From: Bacteroides nordii WAL 11050 = JCM 12987
Lineage (GTDB): Bacteria; Bacteroidota; Bacteroidia; Bacteroidales; Bacteroidaceae
Assembly: GCA_000613465.1 (NCBI GenBank)
Contig: BAJA01000004.1
Span: 124,001-188,000 of the forward strand
DNA length: 64,000 nucleotides
Reading direction: 5' to 3'
A model generated the notes under the pieces. That model was given only the letters and a program-made list of their open reading frames with translations. It was not told the DNA's origin and searched no databases. Positions 1 through 9,483 of the stretch are shown here, one piece after another (the stretch's first letter is position 1; each line of letters begins with the position of its first letter). The position numbers were made by a program, and so were the translations under genes.

Positions 1-1006
1 AGTGGCCGATTGGCAGATCGCTCATCAAAAGGACGTGAAACACGGAGCACTGGATTGGACAAATGCCGCACTTTACATGGGAATGCTCGATTGGGCTGAA
101 CTGGCTGAGACGGAAATGGGGGATGCCTCTTATTATGATTGGTTGGTAAAATTGGGTCGTCGTTATGGCTGGCAGCCCGATAAACGAATGTATCATGCTG
201 ATGATATTGCTGTGGGACAGGTTTTTATAGACTTGTATAATAAGTATAAAGATAAGAATATGTTATATCCTACCCAGGCACGTGCGGAGTGGGTGGTGAA
301 CCATCCTTCGGACGGACCGATGGATCTTGACTATAAAAAACGTGAGACCCTGGAACGTTGGACTTGGTGTGATGCACTCTATATGGCTCCTCCCGTATAT
401 GTGAAACTCTATATGCTGACCGGAGATAAACGGTTTATCAAATTTATGAATAAAGAGTATAAAGCAACGTATGATCTTTTGTTTGATAAAGATGAACGCT
501 TGTTTTATCGTGATTCAAGATATCTCACTCAAAAAGAGGCGAATGGAGCGAAAGTGTTCTGGGGACGCGGTAATGGCTGGGTGCTTGGCGGACTGGCAGA
601 GATGCTTCAGGACTTTCCAAAGAATGATAAGAACCGTAAGTTTTATGAAGAGCTTTTTGTAACTCTTTCTGCCCGTGTGGCCGAGTTGCAGAGTGCTGAT
701 GGTTTCTGGCATGCAAGTATGCTTGACCCGGCTTCTTATCCTTCGCCTGAGACCAGTGCTACCGGGTTTATCGTATATGCGCTGGCGTATGGGGTCAATG
801 AAGGTTTGTTGGATAAAGATACTTATCTGCCTATTGTTGAAAAAGGATGGAAGGCATTGGTTTCTGCTGTTGAAACAGATGGTAAGTTGGGGTATGTACA
901 ACCCATTGGAGCCGACCCTAAGAAAGTGACCCGTGATATGACGGAAGTGTATGGAGTGGGTGCTTTCCTGTTAGCCGGAAATCAGATTTATAAGATGTCC
1001 CGTTAA
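1..1006 (+). CDS. GH105/GH88-type unsaturated glycuronyl hydrolase, 5' end cut off
   Basis: Secreted or periplasmic hydrolase of the YteR/GH105 type, which removes the unsaturated uronic acid left on oligosaccharides by polysaccharide lyases. The visible 334 residues carry the Trp- and Tyr-rich (alpha/alpha)6-barrel pattern, with family-like stretches MYHADDIAVGQVFIDLY, RWTWCDALYMAPPVYV, FWGRGNGWVLGGLAEML and SPETSATGFIVYAL. The Asp in WCDALYM is the usual catalytic-region residue. The frame is open to the window edge and no signal peptide is seen, so the true start lies upstream; the GTG at base 2 is not a credible start. It converges on the esterase gene across a strong inverted repeat. The family is clear; the substrate (rhamnogalacturonan or another uronide) is not. 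Confidence 0.85.
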   Translation, partial: VADWQIAHQKDVKHGALDWTNAALYMGMLDWAELAETEMGDASYYDWLVKLGRRYGWQPDKRMYHADDIAVGQVFIDLYNKYKDKNMLYPTQARAEWVVNHPSDGPMDLDYKKRETLERWTWCDALYMAPPVYVKLYMLTGDKRFIKFMNKEYKATYDLLFDKDERLFYRDSRYLTQKEANGAKVFWGRGNGWVLGGLAEMLQDFPKNDKNRKFYEELFVTLSARVAELQSADGFWHASMLDPASYPSPETSATGFIVYALAYGVNEGLLDKDTYLPIVEKGWKALVSAVETDGKLGYVQPIGADPKKVTRDMTEVYGVGAFLLAGNQIYKMSR

Positions 1007-1034
1007 TAAAGTATATATAAATATAATGAAGGTA

Positions 1035-1126
1035 TGTCAAAACTCACCACAGAGTAACATAGAGTATTTTTCTAATAATCAACGACTTAAAATCATATCT
1101 GTGTTACTCTGTGGTGAGTTTTGACA
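1035..1126. terminator. 25-bp perfect inverted repeat, probable bidirectional terminator
   Basis: Arms 1035-1059 and 1102-1126 are perfect reverse complements over 25 bp (core CTCACCACAGAGTAACA) around a 42-nt AT-rich loop. It lies between the convergent 3' ends of the GH105 gene and the esterase gene, where a shared terminator is expected. Neither side has a long T run, so termination is inferred from position and stem strength. Confidence 0.6.
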
Positions 1127-1148
1127 CATTTTGTGATGGTATAGTTCC

Positions 1149-2423
1149 TTACTTTCCCGTCAGTTTGTCTATTAACCATTGATTGACTTTTACATTCTGT
1201 TCCGGATAACGCCAATGCCCGGTTTCTTTTAGCAGGTAAAGTTCTTTGGGGGCTTCTATAACATTGTATGCGCTGTAAAATGAAGTAGGCGGGCAAGTCT
1301 CATCACTATATCCCCAGGAATAAAATCCGGGAATATGAATAAAACGTGCAAAATTGACTACATCGTAATATGCCAATGTCTGTGTTTCTTTGGGGGTAAG
1401 CTTTTTTACTCCAAACCACCCTCCTGCCCGGTTATGTGCATATCCCGCTATGTCACAAAGTGCCGGATAAAAAGCCGCCAGGTACTTCACTCTGGAATCA
1501 AGAGCGGCAGTAACCAAGGTCAGTGCTCCTCCCTGGCTTCCACCATAAGCCGCCAGATTCTCACCATCATATTGTGGAAGTGAGGCAATGAAATCGTTCG
1601 CCCGTATACAACCAAGGAACACACGGTTGTAATAATACTCCTCCCGGTTATCCATGTGATGATACATGTAGTTTTTGAGTGCTCCGGCTTGTAAGTTTGC
1701 GTATGCTTCCGGTTTTAGGTCTAAAGGGATACCATGAATCCCTATCCGGAATGTGATAACTCCCATACGTGCAAGTTCTTTATCTCCGGTGTGCTTTGCC
1801 ACACCGGCTCCCGGCAGACGCAAAACAGCAGGGAAACGTCCCTCTTTATTAGGAATACATAATACTCCATACAGGTAATTACCGCGTGAATAATGGGATA
1901 TTTTCACACGGTATACTTTTACGTCGGCATCGCTTTCTTCCGGTATAAATGTCATTTCCGATTGCATGGGGTATTCCCTCATACGGGATATTTGACTGTC
2001 CCAGAACGAACGAAAATCCTTTGGAAGCAGAGTGGTAGGTTGTATCTTTTCACAATCATATGCAATGTTAATCAAATTCCGATAGGGAAATCCGTCTATT
2101 GTAGCCCTGACTTCACAAGACAGGAATCCGGGAGAGCGTAGTCCTGCTGTTTTTATTACGGCAGTACCGTCTTTTAGAAGTACGGAGTCTTTTTGTGTCG
2201 GAGGCATTTTTTCCGGACCTATCTTATATTCTATTTTTACATTTTTCAGTTTCTGCTGGTCTTGAAATAAGGAAATAGTGAAACGTGCCGTTTCGCCTAC
2301 TTTATAATTCCAATCATAGTGATCGGGTGTAATCTGGATAGTCACCAGGTCTTTATTCCCTTTTGCTGCTTGTGTACTGATAGTAAAAAGAAATAAAACG
2401 GATAAAATTAATATTCTTTTCAT
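1149..2423 (-). CDS. Acetylxylan-esterase/cephalosporin-C deacetylase-like (AXE1) family esterase
   Basis: Secreted alpha/beta hydrolase that probably removes O-acetyl groups from sugars. 424 residues: a Sec signal peptide (about 1-20, ending STQAA), an N-terminal beta-sandwich-like region (25-125), then an AXE1 catalytic domain. The nucleophile is Ser296 in GGSQGG; Asp374 (SDETCPP) and His403 (ETGHW) complete a triad. The start codon lies two bases beyond the stop of the phosphohexomutase gene, so it is the last gene of the long minus-strand locus that begins with the sigma factor at 18414. In that setting it would deacetylate the locus's glycan. The substrate is not knowable from sequence; the family also acts on cephalosporin C and short acetyl esters. 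Confidence 0.85.
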   Translation of the reverse strand: MKRILILSVLFLFTISTQAAKGNKDLVTIQITPDHYDWNYKVGETARFTISLFQDQQKLKNVKIEYKIGPEKMPPTQKDSVLLKDGTAVIKTAGLRSPGFLSCEVRATIDGFPYRNLINIAYDCEKIQPTTLLPKDFRSFWDSQISRMREYPMQSEMTFIPEESDADVKVYRVKISHYSRGNYLYGVLCIPNKEGRFPAVLRLPGAGVAKHTGDKELARMGVITFRIGIHGIPLDLKPEAYANLQAGALKNYMYHHMDNREEYYYNRVFLGCIRANDFIASLPQYDGENLAAYGGSQGGALTLVTAALDSRVKYLAAFYPALCDIAGYAHNRAGGWFGVKKLTPKETQTLAYYDVVNFARFIHIPGFYSWGYSDETCPPTSFYSAYNVIEAPKELYLLKETGHWRYPEQNVKVNQWLIDKLTGK

Positions 2424-2425
2424 AT

Positions 2426-3873
2426 TTAATGTTTTGTTAGATTGGATATGCTGCCGGATACTTTAAAAAGCAGATTCTGACCGTATTGAAGCAAAGTAGC
2501 TACTTCTTCCCCCGTCTGTCCTTCTGCATAAAAACGAATGATGTCTTCCGTTTCGGAACTGCGGATTAATAGCCATCGGCAATCTCCTTCAAAAATGAAT
2601 TTGAGTCCGTTTACAAGATTGCGGCTACTTAAAAACGGCAGAATCTTCCGAATTGCAAAACCTGCTATTTCATGAGGCTGATTTTGATATAACCAGGGTA
2701 ACAGTTCATTTTTATCCGGTTGTGTATAAACCATATCAATACGGTCATAACATATAACTCCCATCTTTTCTTGCTTCTCTTCCAGGTAGTCGGAAAGTTT
2801 GCAGTAAGGTGATGCAGAAAGCATTTCGAGGAGTAATAGTGAAGAGAATATGCCATCCCGTTCAGGATATGCATGCCATAGCCGAATCCTCCGCTTTCTT
2901 CGCCACCAAAAGCTATGGAATGGGTAGTCATGATATCAGCAATGTATTTGAAACCGACCTGAACTTCATATATGGGTGTTTGAGGAGATTCGAAGATGCT
3001 GCGTACTTTGTCTGAAACGGAAGACGTTTTTACAATACCGCCTGGCATTTGTTTTACTCGTTTCAGATAGTCTACTAACAATAATATCGTATTTTGGGCC
3101 GATAACCATTCACCTGTATCCAGGCATACCCCTACCCTGTCCGCATCTCCGTCTGTTGCTACACCAAAAGCAAAATCTCCTTCTTTTAATGCTTTCTTTA
3201 GTGGCAGCAGGTTTTTTTCAATCGGCTCGGCCAGTCGTCCGTGAAAAGTTTCGGACGCTTCGGAGTATATGGTATCCGCCGGACAGTTATGGGCATTCAG
3301 AATCTCCTGGATGAGCGTAAGCCCTGCCCCTCCCATACTATCTGCCAATAGATGTAATCCTGCTTTTTTTATTCTTTCGAAATCAATTAATTTTTCAATA
3401 TGTTCTGTATAAGCTGGTATAAAATTCATAGGATGTATGTTCGATGCAGAACGCTTTATGGGGGATGCGTATAAATAACTTTCTACTTTTCGCGTGTCGT
3501 CTGAATTGAACGGACCTCCTAAACGTGATTTGAATTTGATGCCATTATATGAAGGAGGATTATGTGAAGCGGTAATCATCACTCCGGCACAACAACCTGT
3601 ATGCAAAGTAGCATAAGATAATACCGGTGTCGGAGTGATGCGGTCGGATAATAATGCTTCTATATGGTTGCCTGATAGTACTTCGGCAAAAATCGTAGCA
3701 AACAATTGTGAGTTCTTGCGTGTGTCATAAGCCAAGGCTACCCGGGGGAATTCTTCTTTATAATTGTTGTGTATGAAATCTGCAAATGCCTGGGCTACCA
3801 CTGATACGGTCTCTTGATTTATTTCCGTATCGATGTGTGCTCTCCAGCCATCTGTTCCAAAAAATATATTCAT
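2426..3873 (-). pseudogene. Phosphohexomutase (phosphoglucomutase/phosphomannomutase family), one frameshift
   Basis: Cytoplasmic enzyme moving phosphate between C1 and C6 of a hexose or N-acetylhexosamine. Visible are TASHNPPSYNG with the phospho-accepting Ser103, the metal loop DGDADR (241-246) and the sugar-binding GEESGG (324-329). The frame breaks just after GYGMHI: adding one G to the GG run at 2865-2866 (one C on the coding strand) restores HIPERDGI, the family motif, and joins the 2426-2824 frame. The repaired length is 483 codons including stop. Everything else is intact, so a sequencing error or a very recent mutation is likely. It lies 29 nt after nanE and 2 nt before the esterase gene. 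Gluco, manno or GlcNAc specificity is unresolved. Confidence 0.85.
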
Positions 3874-3902
3874 GTTTTTTTATTGTTTAATGTTTCTGAC
3901 TG

Positions 3903-4607
3903 TTAGAGAATATTTACCTGTTGCAGGGCTTCCGAAAACCATTTTGTGATAAGGTGGGGGCGTGTAATGGCTGAACCTACAACAACTGCCCAGGCACCGT
4001 TTTCAATACCTTTTGCAGCTTCGAGAGGGGTATTATAGCGTCCTTCGGCAAATACAGGGCACTCGGGGAGAGCGTTGACACATTGGCGCAGTATTTCCAA
4101 AGAAGGCCCATTATGGGATTCTTCTACCGTATACGGAGTATAACCGCATAGGGTGGTTGATACACAATCAGCGCCGGCTTCCCGGCATGCAATGGCTTCG
4201 TCAACGGTTGATATGTCCGACATTATTTTTACTCCTGTATATTTCTTTTTTAGGTTCCGGATATATTCCGGTCCGGTAAGTCCATTTTCCCGTAGGCGGA
4301 ATGTTCCATCCACAGCAATCAGTGGCGTACCAATTGCAATCAGTGCTTCTACTTCCCTGAATGAACCGGTAATACGTACAAATCCGTCCGGGAAATGAGA
4401 CTTTGTCAGACCGATTACCGGCAAATGGCTATGTTTGATGAGATAGTCCGTTTTTTCTATACCGCAGGAGCGAATACCTGCAGCGCCTCCCTGGGCTGCG
4501 CATTGAGCAAATGCTCCTACTCCTTCGGGTGAATTAAAGGGTGAGCCTTCCTCGGCCTGACACGAAACGATGAGCCGGCCTTTAACTTTTTGAAATATGT
4601 CAATCAT
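3903..4607 (-). CDS. nanE: N-acetylmannosamine-6-phosphate 2-epimerase
   Basis: Cytoplasmic TIM-barrel enzyme converting ManNAc-6-P to GlcNAc-6-P. 234 residues, the usual NanE length. Family features seen are LIVSCQAEEGSPFNSPE at the N terminus, GAAGIRSCG, LPVIGLTK, VDGTFR, IMSDISTVDEA, GADCVSTTLCGYTP, FAEGRYNTPLEA and AVVVGSAITRP, which together form the active-site and phosphate-binding strands. It lies in the minus-strand locus between a secreted phosphoesterase and a phosphohexomutase. No sialic-acid lyase, sialidase or ManNAc kinase is in the window, so the ManNAc-6-P may arrive already phosphorylated through the OPA transporter two genes upstream; that part is inference. Confidence 0.92.
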   Translation of the reverse strand: MIDIFQKVKGRLIVSCQAEEGSPFNSPEGVGAFAQCAAQGGAAGIRSCGIEKTDYLIKHSHLPVIGLTKSHFPDGFVRITGSFREVEALIAIGTPLIAVDGTFRLRENGLTGPEYIRNLKKKYTGVKIMSDISTVDEAIACREAGADCVSTTLCGYTPYTVEESHNGPSLEILRQCVNALPECPVFAEGRYNTPLEAAKGIENGAWAVVVGSAITRPHLITKWFSEALQQVNIL

Positions 4608-4628
4608 TGTTTTATGTATAGTAAGTTC

Positions 4629-5468
4629 TTAAAAATCAGCAGTAATAACTATGGGATAGTGGTCCGACATATATACCGGATCTGAATTTTTAGTGATGGT
4701 TATTGCTTTGGTTACCGATATATATTCGTTTACAAAAATGTAATCTATCTGTGAGGGTGGATACAATTTACCATAGCTGTGTGCTGTTCCTGCCGGCCCT
4801 GATTTCTCTGTCGCTATTTCCCGTGAATTGCTGAATTCACTGAGAAAGGTGTGAATGGGGGGAGTTTCGGGAGTACTGTTCATATCTCCTGTGATGAACA
4901 CGGCCTCTTCTGCTGTCATTTCTTTTATTTTCCGGCAGATTAACCGGGCCCCTTCTAACTTGGCAACTTCTCCTACGTGGTCGAGGTGAGTGTTAAACAC
5001 GTAAAAGCTACGGCAGTTTTCTATATCCCTGAATTTTGCCCACGTACAAATGCGGGGGAATTTACCATCCCATCCCCGGCTGACAACATCCGGAGTTTCG
5101 GATAGCCAGAACGTGCCGTAATCTAATACATTCAGCTTTTTCTTGTTATAGAAGATGGGAGTAAATACATCACTGTCCGGTGTACCTTGGCCGGATACAC
5201 CGAGCCACTCGTAGATACCGATGGACAGGAAATCCTGTATCTGATCGGTCAATGGTTCCTGCATACACACAATGTCATACTGATAATTGCCGAATTCTCT
5301 GATTACCATCTTTTTTCGGTTTGACCAGGCGTTCACTCCGGTATCCATGTTTGAACCACGAATATTAAAGCTGCAAATCGTAATTTCGGTTTCGTAATTT
5401 TCACCATGTACCGGGAAGCTTGACAGGCTCAGGCAAACAAGGAGTAATATATATATTCTGAAAGCCAT
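4629..5468 (-). CDS. Secreted endonuclease/exonuclease/phosphatase (EEP) family protein, copy 2
   Basis: Probable periplasmic metal-dependent phosphodiesterase or phosphatase. 279 residues: a signal peptide (about 1-22, ending FPVHG), then a full EEP fold with CSFNIRGSN, the metal-binding Glu in CMQEPL, FNTHLDHVGEVAKLEGA, GDMNSTP, IDYIFVN and the terminal SDHYPIV. All catalytic signatures of the DNase I/sphingomyelinase-like fold are present. It is clearly paralogous to the next gene upstream (shared NTHLDH, GDMNS, SGPAGTAHSYG versus SGPVGTAHNFG), pointing to tandem duplication. In a SusC/D locus with sugar-phosphate genes, a phosphoester-containing glycan is a likelier substrate than DNA. 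Confidence 0.85.
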   Translation of the reverse strand: MAFRIYILLLVCLSLSSFPVHGENYETEITICSFNIRGSNMDTGVNAWSNRKKMVIREFGNYQYDIVCMQEPLTDQIQDFLSIGIYEWLGVSGQGTPDSDVFTPIFYNKKKLNVLDYGTFWLSETPDVVSRGWDGKFPRICTWAKFRDIENCRSFYVFNTHLDHVGEVAKLEGARLICRKIKEMTAEEAVFITGDMNSTPETPPIHTFLSEFSNSREIATEKSGPAGTAHSYGKLYPPSQIDYIFVNEYISVTKAITITKNSDPVYMSDHYPIVITADF

Positions 5469-5489
5469 ATCTGAAATCTTTTTATTGAG

Positions 5490-6320
5490 TTATAAACGGG
5501 CGTTGATAAATACAGCGTAATGATCAGATGGGAAGAAACCGTTTGGATAATGTTCGTCATCTGCTTCGTATTCTGACACTTTGATTTTATCATTTACGAA
5601 GATATAATCGATACGTACGGGTTCTACCTGCCCGAAATTGTGAGCCGTACCTACCGGTCCTGAGATATAGGGAGCAATAACCCGGGAATCTTTATAGTGA
5701 GAAGTGTACTCTTTGTAGGCATCGGTTGTATCGAAACTGTTCATATCTCCGCATATAAAGACCGGGGAGTTCCCTGCAAATTTCCGGGCCTGTGCACAGA
5801 CCAGAGCTGCACCTTCTTGTTGTGCTATACGGCCTTTATGGTCGAGGTGAGTATTGAAAACATAGAATACCTTTCCGTTTTTACGGTCACGGAACTTGGC
5901 CCATGTACAATAACGGTCGTACTTTCCGTCCCATCCTTTTGAAAAAGGAGCCATTGTTTCGGATAACCAGAACATTTCATTATGCAATAGCTCAAAACGC
6001 TCTGCTTTATAGAAAATAGGGTTGTAAAGTCCTCGGATTCCTACAAAAGCATACCCTGTGGCCTTTTCTATATCTTCAAGCTGATTGGCTAATACTTCCT
6101 GCATACATACGATATCAAAATCGTGATGTTTGATTATTTTGCATAAGGAGTCTTTTCGGAATTTCCAGGAGTTGATACCGTCATTGGGCAGATCTCCCCG
6201 AATGTTATAAGTACAAAAACGGATGTTACAATCGGTTGTCTTATTCTTTCCCTGAACGGAAGAAATAATTCCTGTTGAGACGGATAATAAGAGAAATAGG
6301 ATTTGAAATACTCTTTTCAT
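5490..6320 (-). CDS. Secreted endonuclease/exonuclease/phosphatase (EEP) family protein, copy 1
   Basis: Paralogue of the gene downstream, 276 residues with a Sec signal peptide (about 1-24). EEP residues are visible in order: Asn39 in TYNIRG, Glu75 in CMQEVL, FNTHLDH (155-161), GDMNS (Asp192 and Asn194), IDYIFVN, and Asp266-His267 in SDHYAVF. The closest fold relatives are phosphodiesterases such as sphingomyelinase C and inositol-phosphate phosphatases. It sits 19 nt after the OPA transporter gene, so the two are surely co-transcribed; a phosphomonoester released here in the periplasm could be what the transporter imports. The substrate is unproven. Confidence 0.85.
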   Translation of the reverse strand: MKRVFQILFLLLSVSTGIISSVQGKNKTTDCNIRFCTYNIRGDLPNDGINSWKFRKDSLCKIIKHHDFDIVCMQEVLANQLEDIEKATGYAFVGIRGLYNPIFYKAERFELLHNEMFWLSETMAPFSKGWDGKYDRYCTWAKFRDRKNGKVFYVFNTHLDHKGRIAQQEGAALVCAQARKFAGNSPVFICGDMNSFDTTDAYKEYTSHYKDSRVIAPYISGPVGTAHNFGQVEPVRIDYIFVNDKIKVSEYEADDEHYPNGFFPSDHYAVFINARL

Positions 6321-6339
6321 GATTTATATTGTTTAGTAG

Positions 6340-7608
6340 TTAATTTTTTCTTTTCGCACTCCAGATTATTATCAGGAATAATAAGGATATGAAAGCTGCG
6401 GAAAGCCAGAAAATACGTATGGCGGAGAAATCATAGATAGGGTTTCCGTCGATAATAACTTTACGTGATTCTATCAGAAAACCACTGACTACGTCTTGCA
6501 AGCCGGCTGCTATATAACTGGCTATTCCAATGACTCCAACTGCTGCACCAGTTGCTTCTTTGGGAGCTATGTCTATGGCCATGAGTCCTCCCAAAAAGCA
6601 TAGCAGAATACCAATGGATATGCCAAACAGTATCATAGAAATAATATCCAGAACCTCACAATGCTGCGGACCGAATAAAAATAGTACCAATGCAAGCAGA
6701 TTGAGCAAACTGAACAAGCAAGCCGGTATGGTCCGGTTGCTGTGGAATAACTTGTCGGATAGGAGACCGGAAAATACAGTACCTACAATGCCACAGACCG
6801 AACTGACTGATACAAGGGTACTGGCGGTTACAATATTATAGCCCTTTTCTATTTCGAAATAATATACCCCCCAGCTATTGACGGCATACCGGCTGATGTA
6901 CATAAATGCACTGGCAAGTGCAAGCATCCATATCATCGGGCTTTTTAAGACTTCAAGCTGCTTACTTTTAACGGATGAGGCTGTCTGCTTTTCTGCGGAA
7001 TCGGATGGGATTGCTTTCCATTCGGGAGGAGCCGGTTTTAAGAAAATGAATATTAGAGCGACCCCTGCAGCTCCCAGGCATGCAGCGCTCATAAATCCCC
7101 ACTGCCATCCTAAAGCACCAACGATGAATGATGTAAAGATAAAGGTAAGCGCTTCTCCGATGTTGTGACTGGCACTCCAGAAGCCATATACCGTTCCGCG
7201 TTCTTTCTCTGTAAACCATCGGTTTAACGCAATAACACTACAGGGCCCGCCTACTGACTGAAACCAACCGTTTACTGCCCAAAGTATGACAAATGCCCAG
7301 AATGGTACGGCAAATCCGAGTGCGGCATTTACCAAGGTAGCTATGAGAAGTCCACCTGCCATCAGATAGCGCACATTTACCCTGTCGGCTAAAAAACCAT
7401 TGACAAATTTCCCGATTGCATAGGAGAAAAATAAAGCCGAACCGATTATGCCTAACTCTGTTTCAGTAAGATAACCGGTGTCTACTATTGGCTTTTTAAC
7501 CACATTCAGACTCAGCCGGCAAACATAGAAAAGCCCATAACCCAAAGTTGCTGCTGTAAATACAGCCCATTTGGTCCGATTCGTTTGATTTTGTTGAGTT
7601 TGATTCAT
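6340..7608 (-). CDS. MFS transporter of the organophosphate:phosphate antiporter (GlpT/UhpC-like) type
   Basis: Inner-membrane transporter, 422 residues with about 12 hydrophobic segments. The N-terminal YGLFYVCRLSLNVVKKPI matches the Arg-containing TM1 region of GlpT/UhpT/UhpC, and SALFFSYAIGKFVNGFLADR and WFTEKERGTVYGFWSASHNIGEA are family-typical. OPA members exchange sugar phosphates or glycerol-3-P for phosphate; UhpC-like members instead sense hexose phosphate. It is placed between two secreted beta-propeller proteins and two secreted EEP phosphoesterases, 5 nt from the former. Import of a phosphorylated sugar for NanE and the mutase is the simplest reading, but an unphosphorylated substrate cannot be excluded. 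Confidence 0.85.
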   Translation of the reverse strand: MNQTQQNQTNRTKWAVFTAATLGYGLFYVCRLSLNVVKKPIVDTGYLTETELGIIGSALFFSYAIGKFVNGFLADRVNVRYLMAGGLLIATLVNAALGFAVPFWAFVILWAVNGWFQSVGGPCSVIALNRWFTEKERGTVYGFWSASHNIGEALTFIFTSFIVGALGWQWGFMSAACLGAAGVALIFIFLKPAPPEWKAIPSDSAEKQTASSVKSKQLEVLKSPMIWMLALASAFMYISRYAVNSWGVYYFEIEKGYNIVTASTLVSVSSVCGIVGTVFSGLLSDKLFHSNRTIPACLFSLLNLLALVLFLFGPQHCEVLDIISMILFGISIGILLCFLGGLMAIDIAPKEATGAAVGVIGIASYIAAGLQDVVSGFLIESRKVIIDGNPIYDFSAIRIFWLSAAFISLLFLIIIWSAKRKN

Positions 7609-7612
7609 CTTC

Positions 7613-9415
7613 CTACTTTTTGATTATTTTCTTTGACAGGATACTCTGTTCTGAAATACATTTTATAATATAGACTCCCTGAGGGAAATGAGATATATGA
7701 ATTGCTTCGGAAGTATCTTGAAGGATATGGTCAACCATTAACTGTCCTTGTGTAGATATAACTTGAAGTCGTACTTTTCCCGTTAAGCCTTTAATGAAAA
7801 ACTTATCTTCCACAGGATTCGGATAGACTTGAAATGTGGTTTCTTCAGTTTCTGCCCAGCCTACTCCTCCATTGGATTCTACCTGTAATATACAAGCAGA
7901 GTCCGAGCTGTCTCCAAGTTCGTCGGTACCTCGTATTGCCAAAGGAAAAGAACCGCTTTCAGAAGGAGTACCCGACAAATCCCCTTGAGATGAAAAATGC
8001 ATGCCGGAAGGCAAATCACCGGAAAGTAATTGATAAGTCACTTTTCGTGCCCCTCCCCGATGATAGACGCAATTGTGGTAAGAAACTCCTTCCTGTGCCG
8101 GTATCACATGATTGGTGAATATCCGGATATGTGCGTAAGAAGCTAAAACGACATTATTGCCCGATCCGATTGCTTCTAACGGGAATGTGTTTGTTCCGGA
8201 CAGAGTCAGGTTGGTAGTATTGTAAATAGTGCCGTATTCGTTGGCTTCTTTGAAATTGGTTAGCATAAATAAACGGTATTCTTTTGTATCCGGTATAAAT
8301 AATAGATCGGTTATTTCCTCGTCTGTTTTATTACCGAAACGTTTCACATTCAATACCTGATTTTCAGAAGATAACTTTACGATAAAAGCATCTTTCGCAC
8401 CTTTATCAGGGAGGTTATAGCGATTATCTCCGGATGGGTTGAATATTACTTTTCCCATACAATAACCTCCTGCGTATATTTCATCGTTATCGTTGACGTA
8501 TAAGGTATTGATTACCGTATTTTTGCTTGTAGATGTTCCTCCGGCTGTATAGATGGATGAGTAGTTACCGTCCGGATTGAGCATAATACACAAAGCATGC
8601 TGTGTTCCCGTGGATGTAGTGGTTTGTGTGGAAGAACCGATGGAGAGCTGCTGACTGGTTGTAGAACCGGATAAAATGAGCTTACCGTCACTCAGGCATG
8701 CTATATCGGAAATCGTTTCATTCCCTGCTCCTGTTATCGGGCATGTCCATTTCTTTTCGCCGGATGTATTGAAACGGCTGACAAATATATCTGTGTTGTT
8801 TGTAGTCGTTCCCTGATATGTTCCGGCAAGAATAATATCCGTGCCGTCAGTCTTTATTTTTTTTCCGGAGGCGGATAAGTAGCCCTCTTCAGCAGAGTAC
8901 CACAGTTGTTTCCCGGATAGAGTATAAGCAGCTAAAAAGCACTTCTCTTCCGAATTTCCGCAGAGATATACTGTTTGGTTGAATAATATAAAATCCTGAA
9001 TGATGAAGTCTGCACTTTTTTCAAACGAAACGGGTGAAGATACTACTCCTTCCGGAGATACCGAATATAATTTTTCGTTTCCGTCATTTCCGGTAAGAAG
9101 CCATAGTACTCCCGCCTCATCGGATACTGCGGATTTCACTTTTGATTCGTTTTCAATTCTGATTAAACATTCGCGAATACCTTGTACCGAATATCTGGCA
9201 GCAAAAATAGCCGGGAGTTCGGACATCAATCCGGTTTCCGTATTGGAAATGAGTTCTCCGCTAAATTCTCCTGTTAACCAGATGTTGTTGCCACCCGCTA
9301 CTATCTGTCGTCCGTATGCTGTCGTCATACTTCCGAAGTGATGAACCGTTTCGGGTTGTTGAGCATACGATACAGTACAAATAGAGAGTATAATGATGAT
9401 TAGAATTTTGTTCAT
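7613..9415 (-). CDS. Secreted beta-propeller/Ig-like protein with T9SS type A sorting domain
   Basis: About 600 residues starting MNKILIIIILSICTVSYAQ, a clear signal peptide; the longer frame reaching 9466 has no signal, so the ATG at 9413-9415 is chosen. Residues 25-430 hold repeated SBBP-like blades (pattern ..NIWLTGEFSG.., ..VYLCGNSEEK.., ..EIYAGGYCMG..). Next come a putative Ig-like domain (LPSGMHFSSQGDLSGTPSESG) and a C-terminal sorting domain starting FQVYPNPVEDKFFIKG and ending QGVYIIKCISEQSILSKKIIKK. The fold suggests surface display and binding. It and the next gene occupy the place after SusD where surface glycan-binding proteins usually lie. No catalytic motif was seen. Confidence 0.8.
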   Translation of the reverse strand: MNKILIIIILSICTVSYAQQPETVHHFGSMTTAYGRQIVAGGNNIWLTGEFSGELISNTETGLMSELPAIFAARYSVQGIRECLIRIENESKVKSAVSDEAGVLWLLTGNDGNEKLYSVSPEGVVSSPVSFEKSADFIIQDFILFNQTVYLCGNSEEKCFLAAYTLSGKQLWYSAEEGYLSASGKKIKTDGTDIILAGTYQGTTTNNTDIFVSRFNTSGEKKWTCPITGAGNETISDIACLSDGKLILSGSTTSQQLSIGSSTQTTTSTGTQHALCIMLNPDGNYSSIYTAGGTSTSKNTVINTLYVNDNDEIYAGGYCMGKVIFNPSGDNRYNLPDKGAKDAFIVKLSSENQVLNVKRFGNKTDEEITDLLFIPDTKEYRLFMLTNFKEANEYGTIYNTTNLTLSGTNTFPLEAIGSGNNVVLASYAHIRIFTNHVIPAQEGVSYHNCVYHRGGARKVTYQLLSGDLPSGMHFSSQGDLSGTPSESGSFPLAIRGTDELGDSSDSACILQVESNGGVGWAETEETTFQVYPNPVEDKFFIKGLTGKVRLQVISTQGQLMVDHILQDTSEAIHISHFPQGVYIIKCISEQSILSKKIIKK

Positions 9416-9483
9416 GATATACATATCGTAGGGAAAGAATACCCGGAATTCGGTCGTACCGGGCATCCTTCCATTGATTAATA

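Noticed and set aside
3903..4607. Full sialic-acid (nan) operon
   Set aside because: No lyase, sialidase or sialate transporter is in the window; NanE alone does not establish sialic-acid use.
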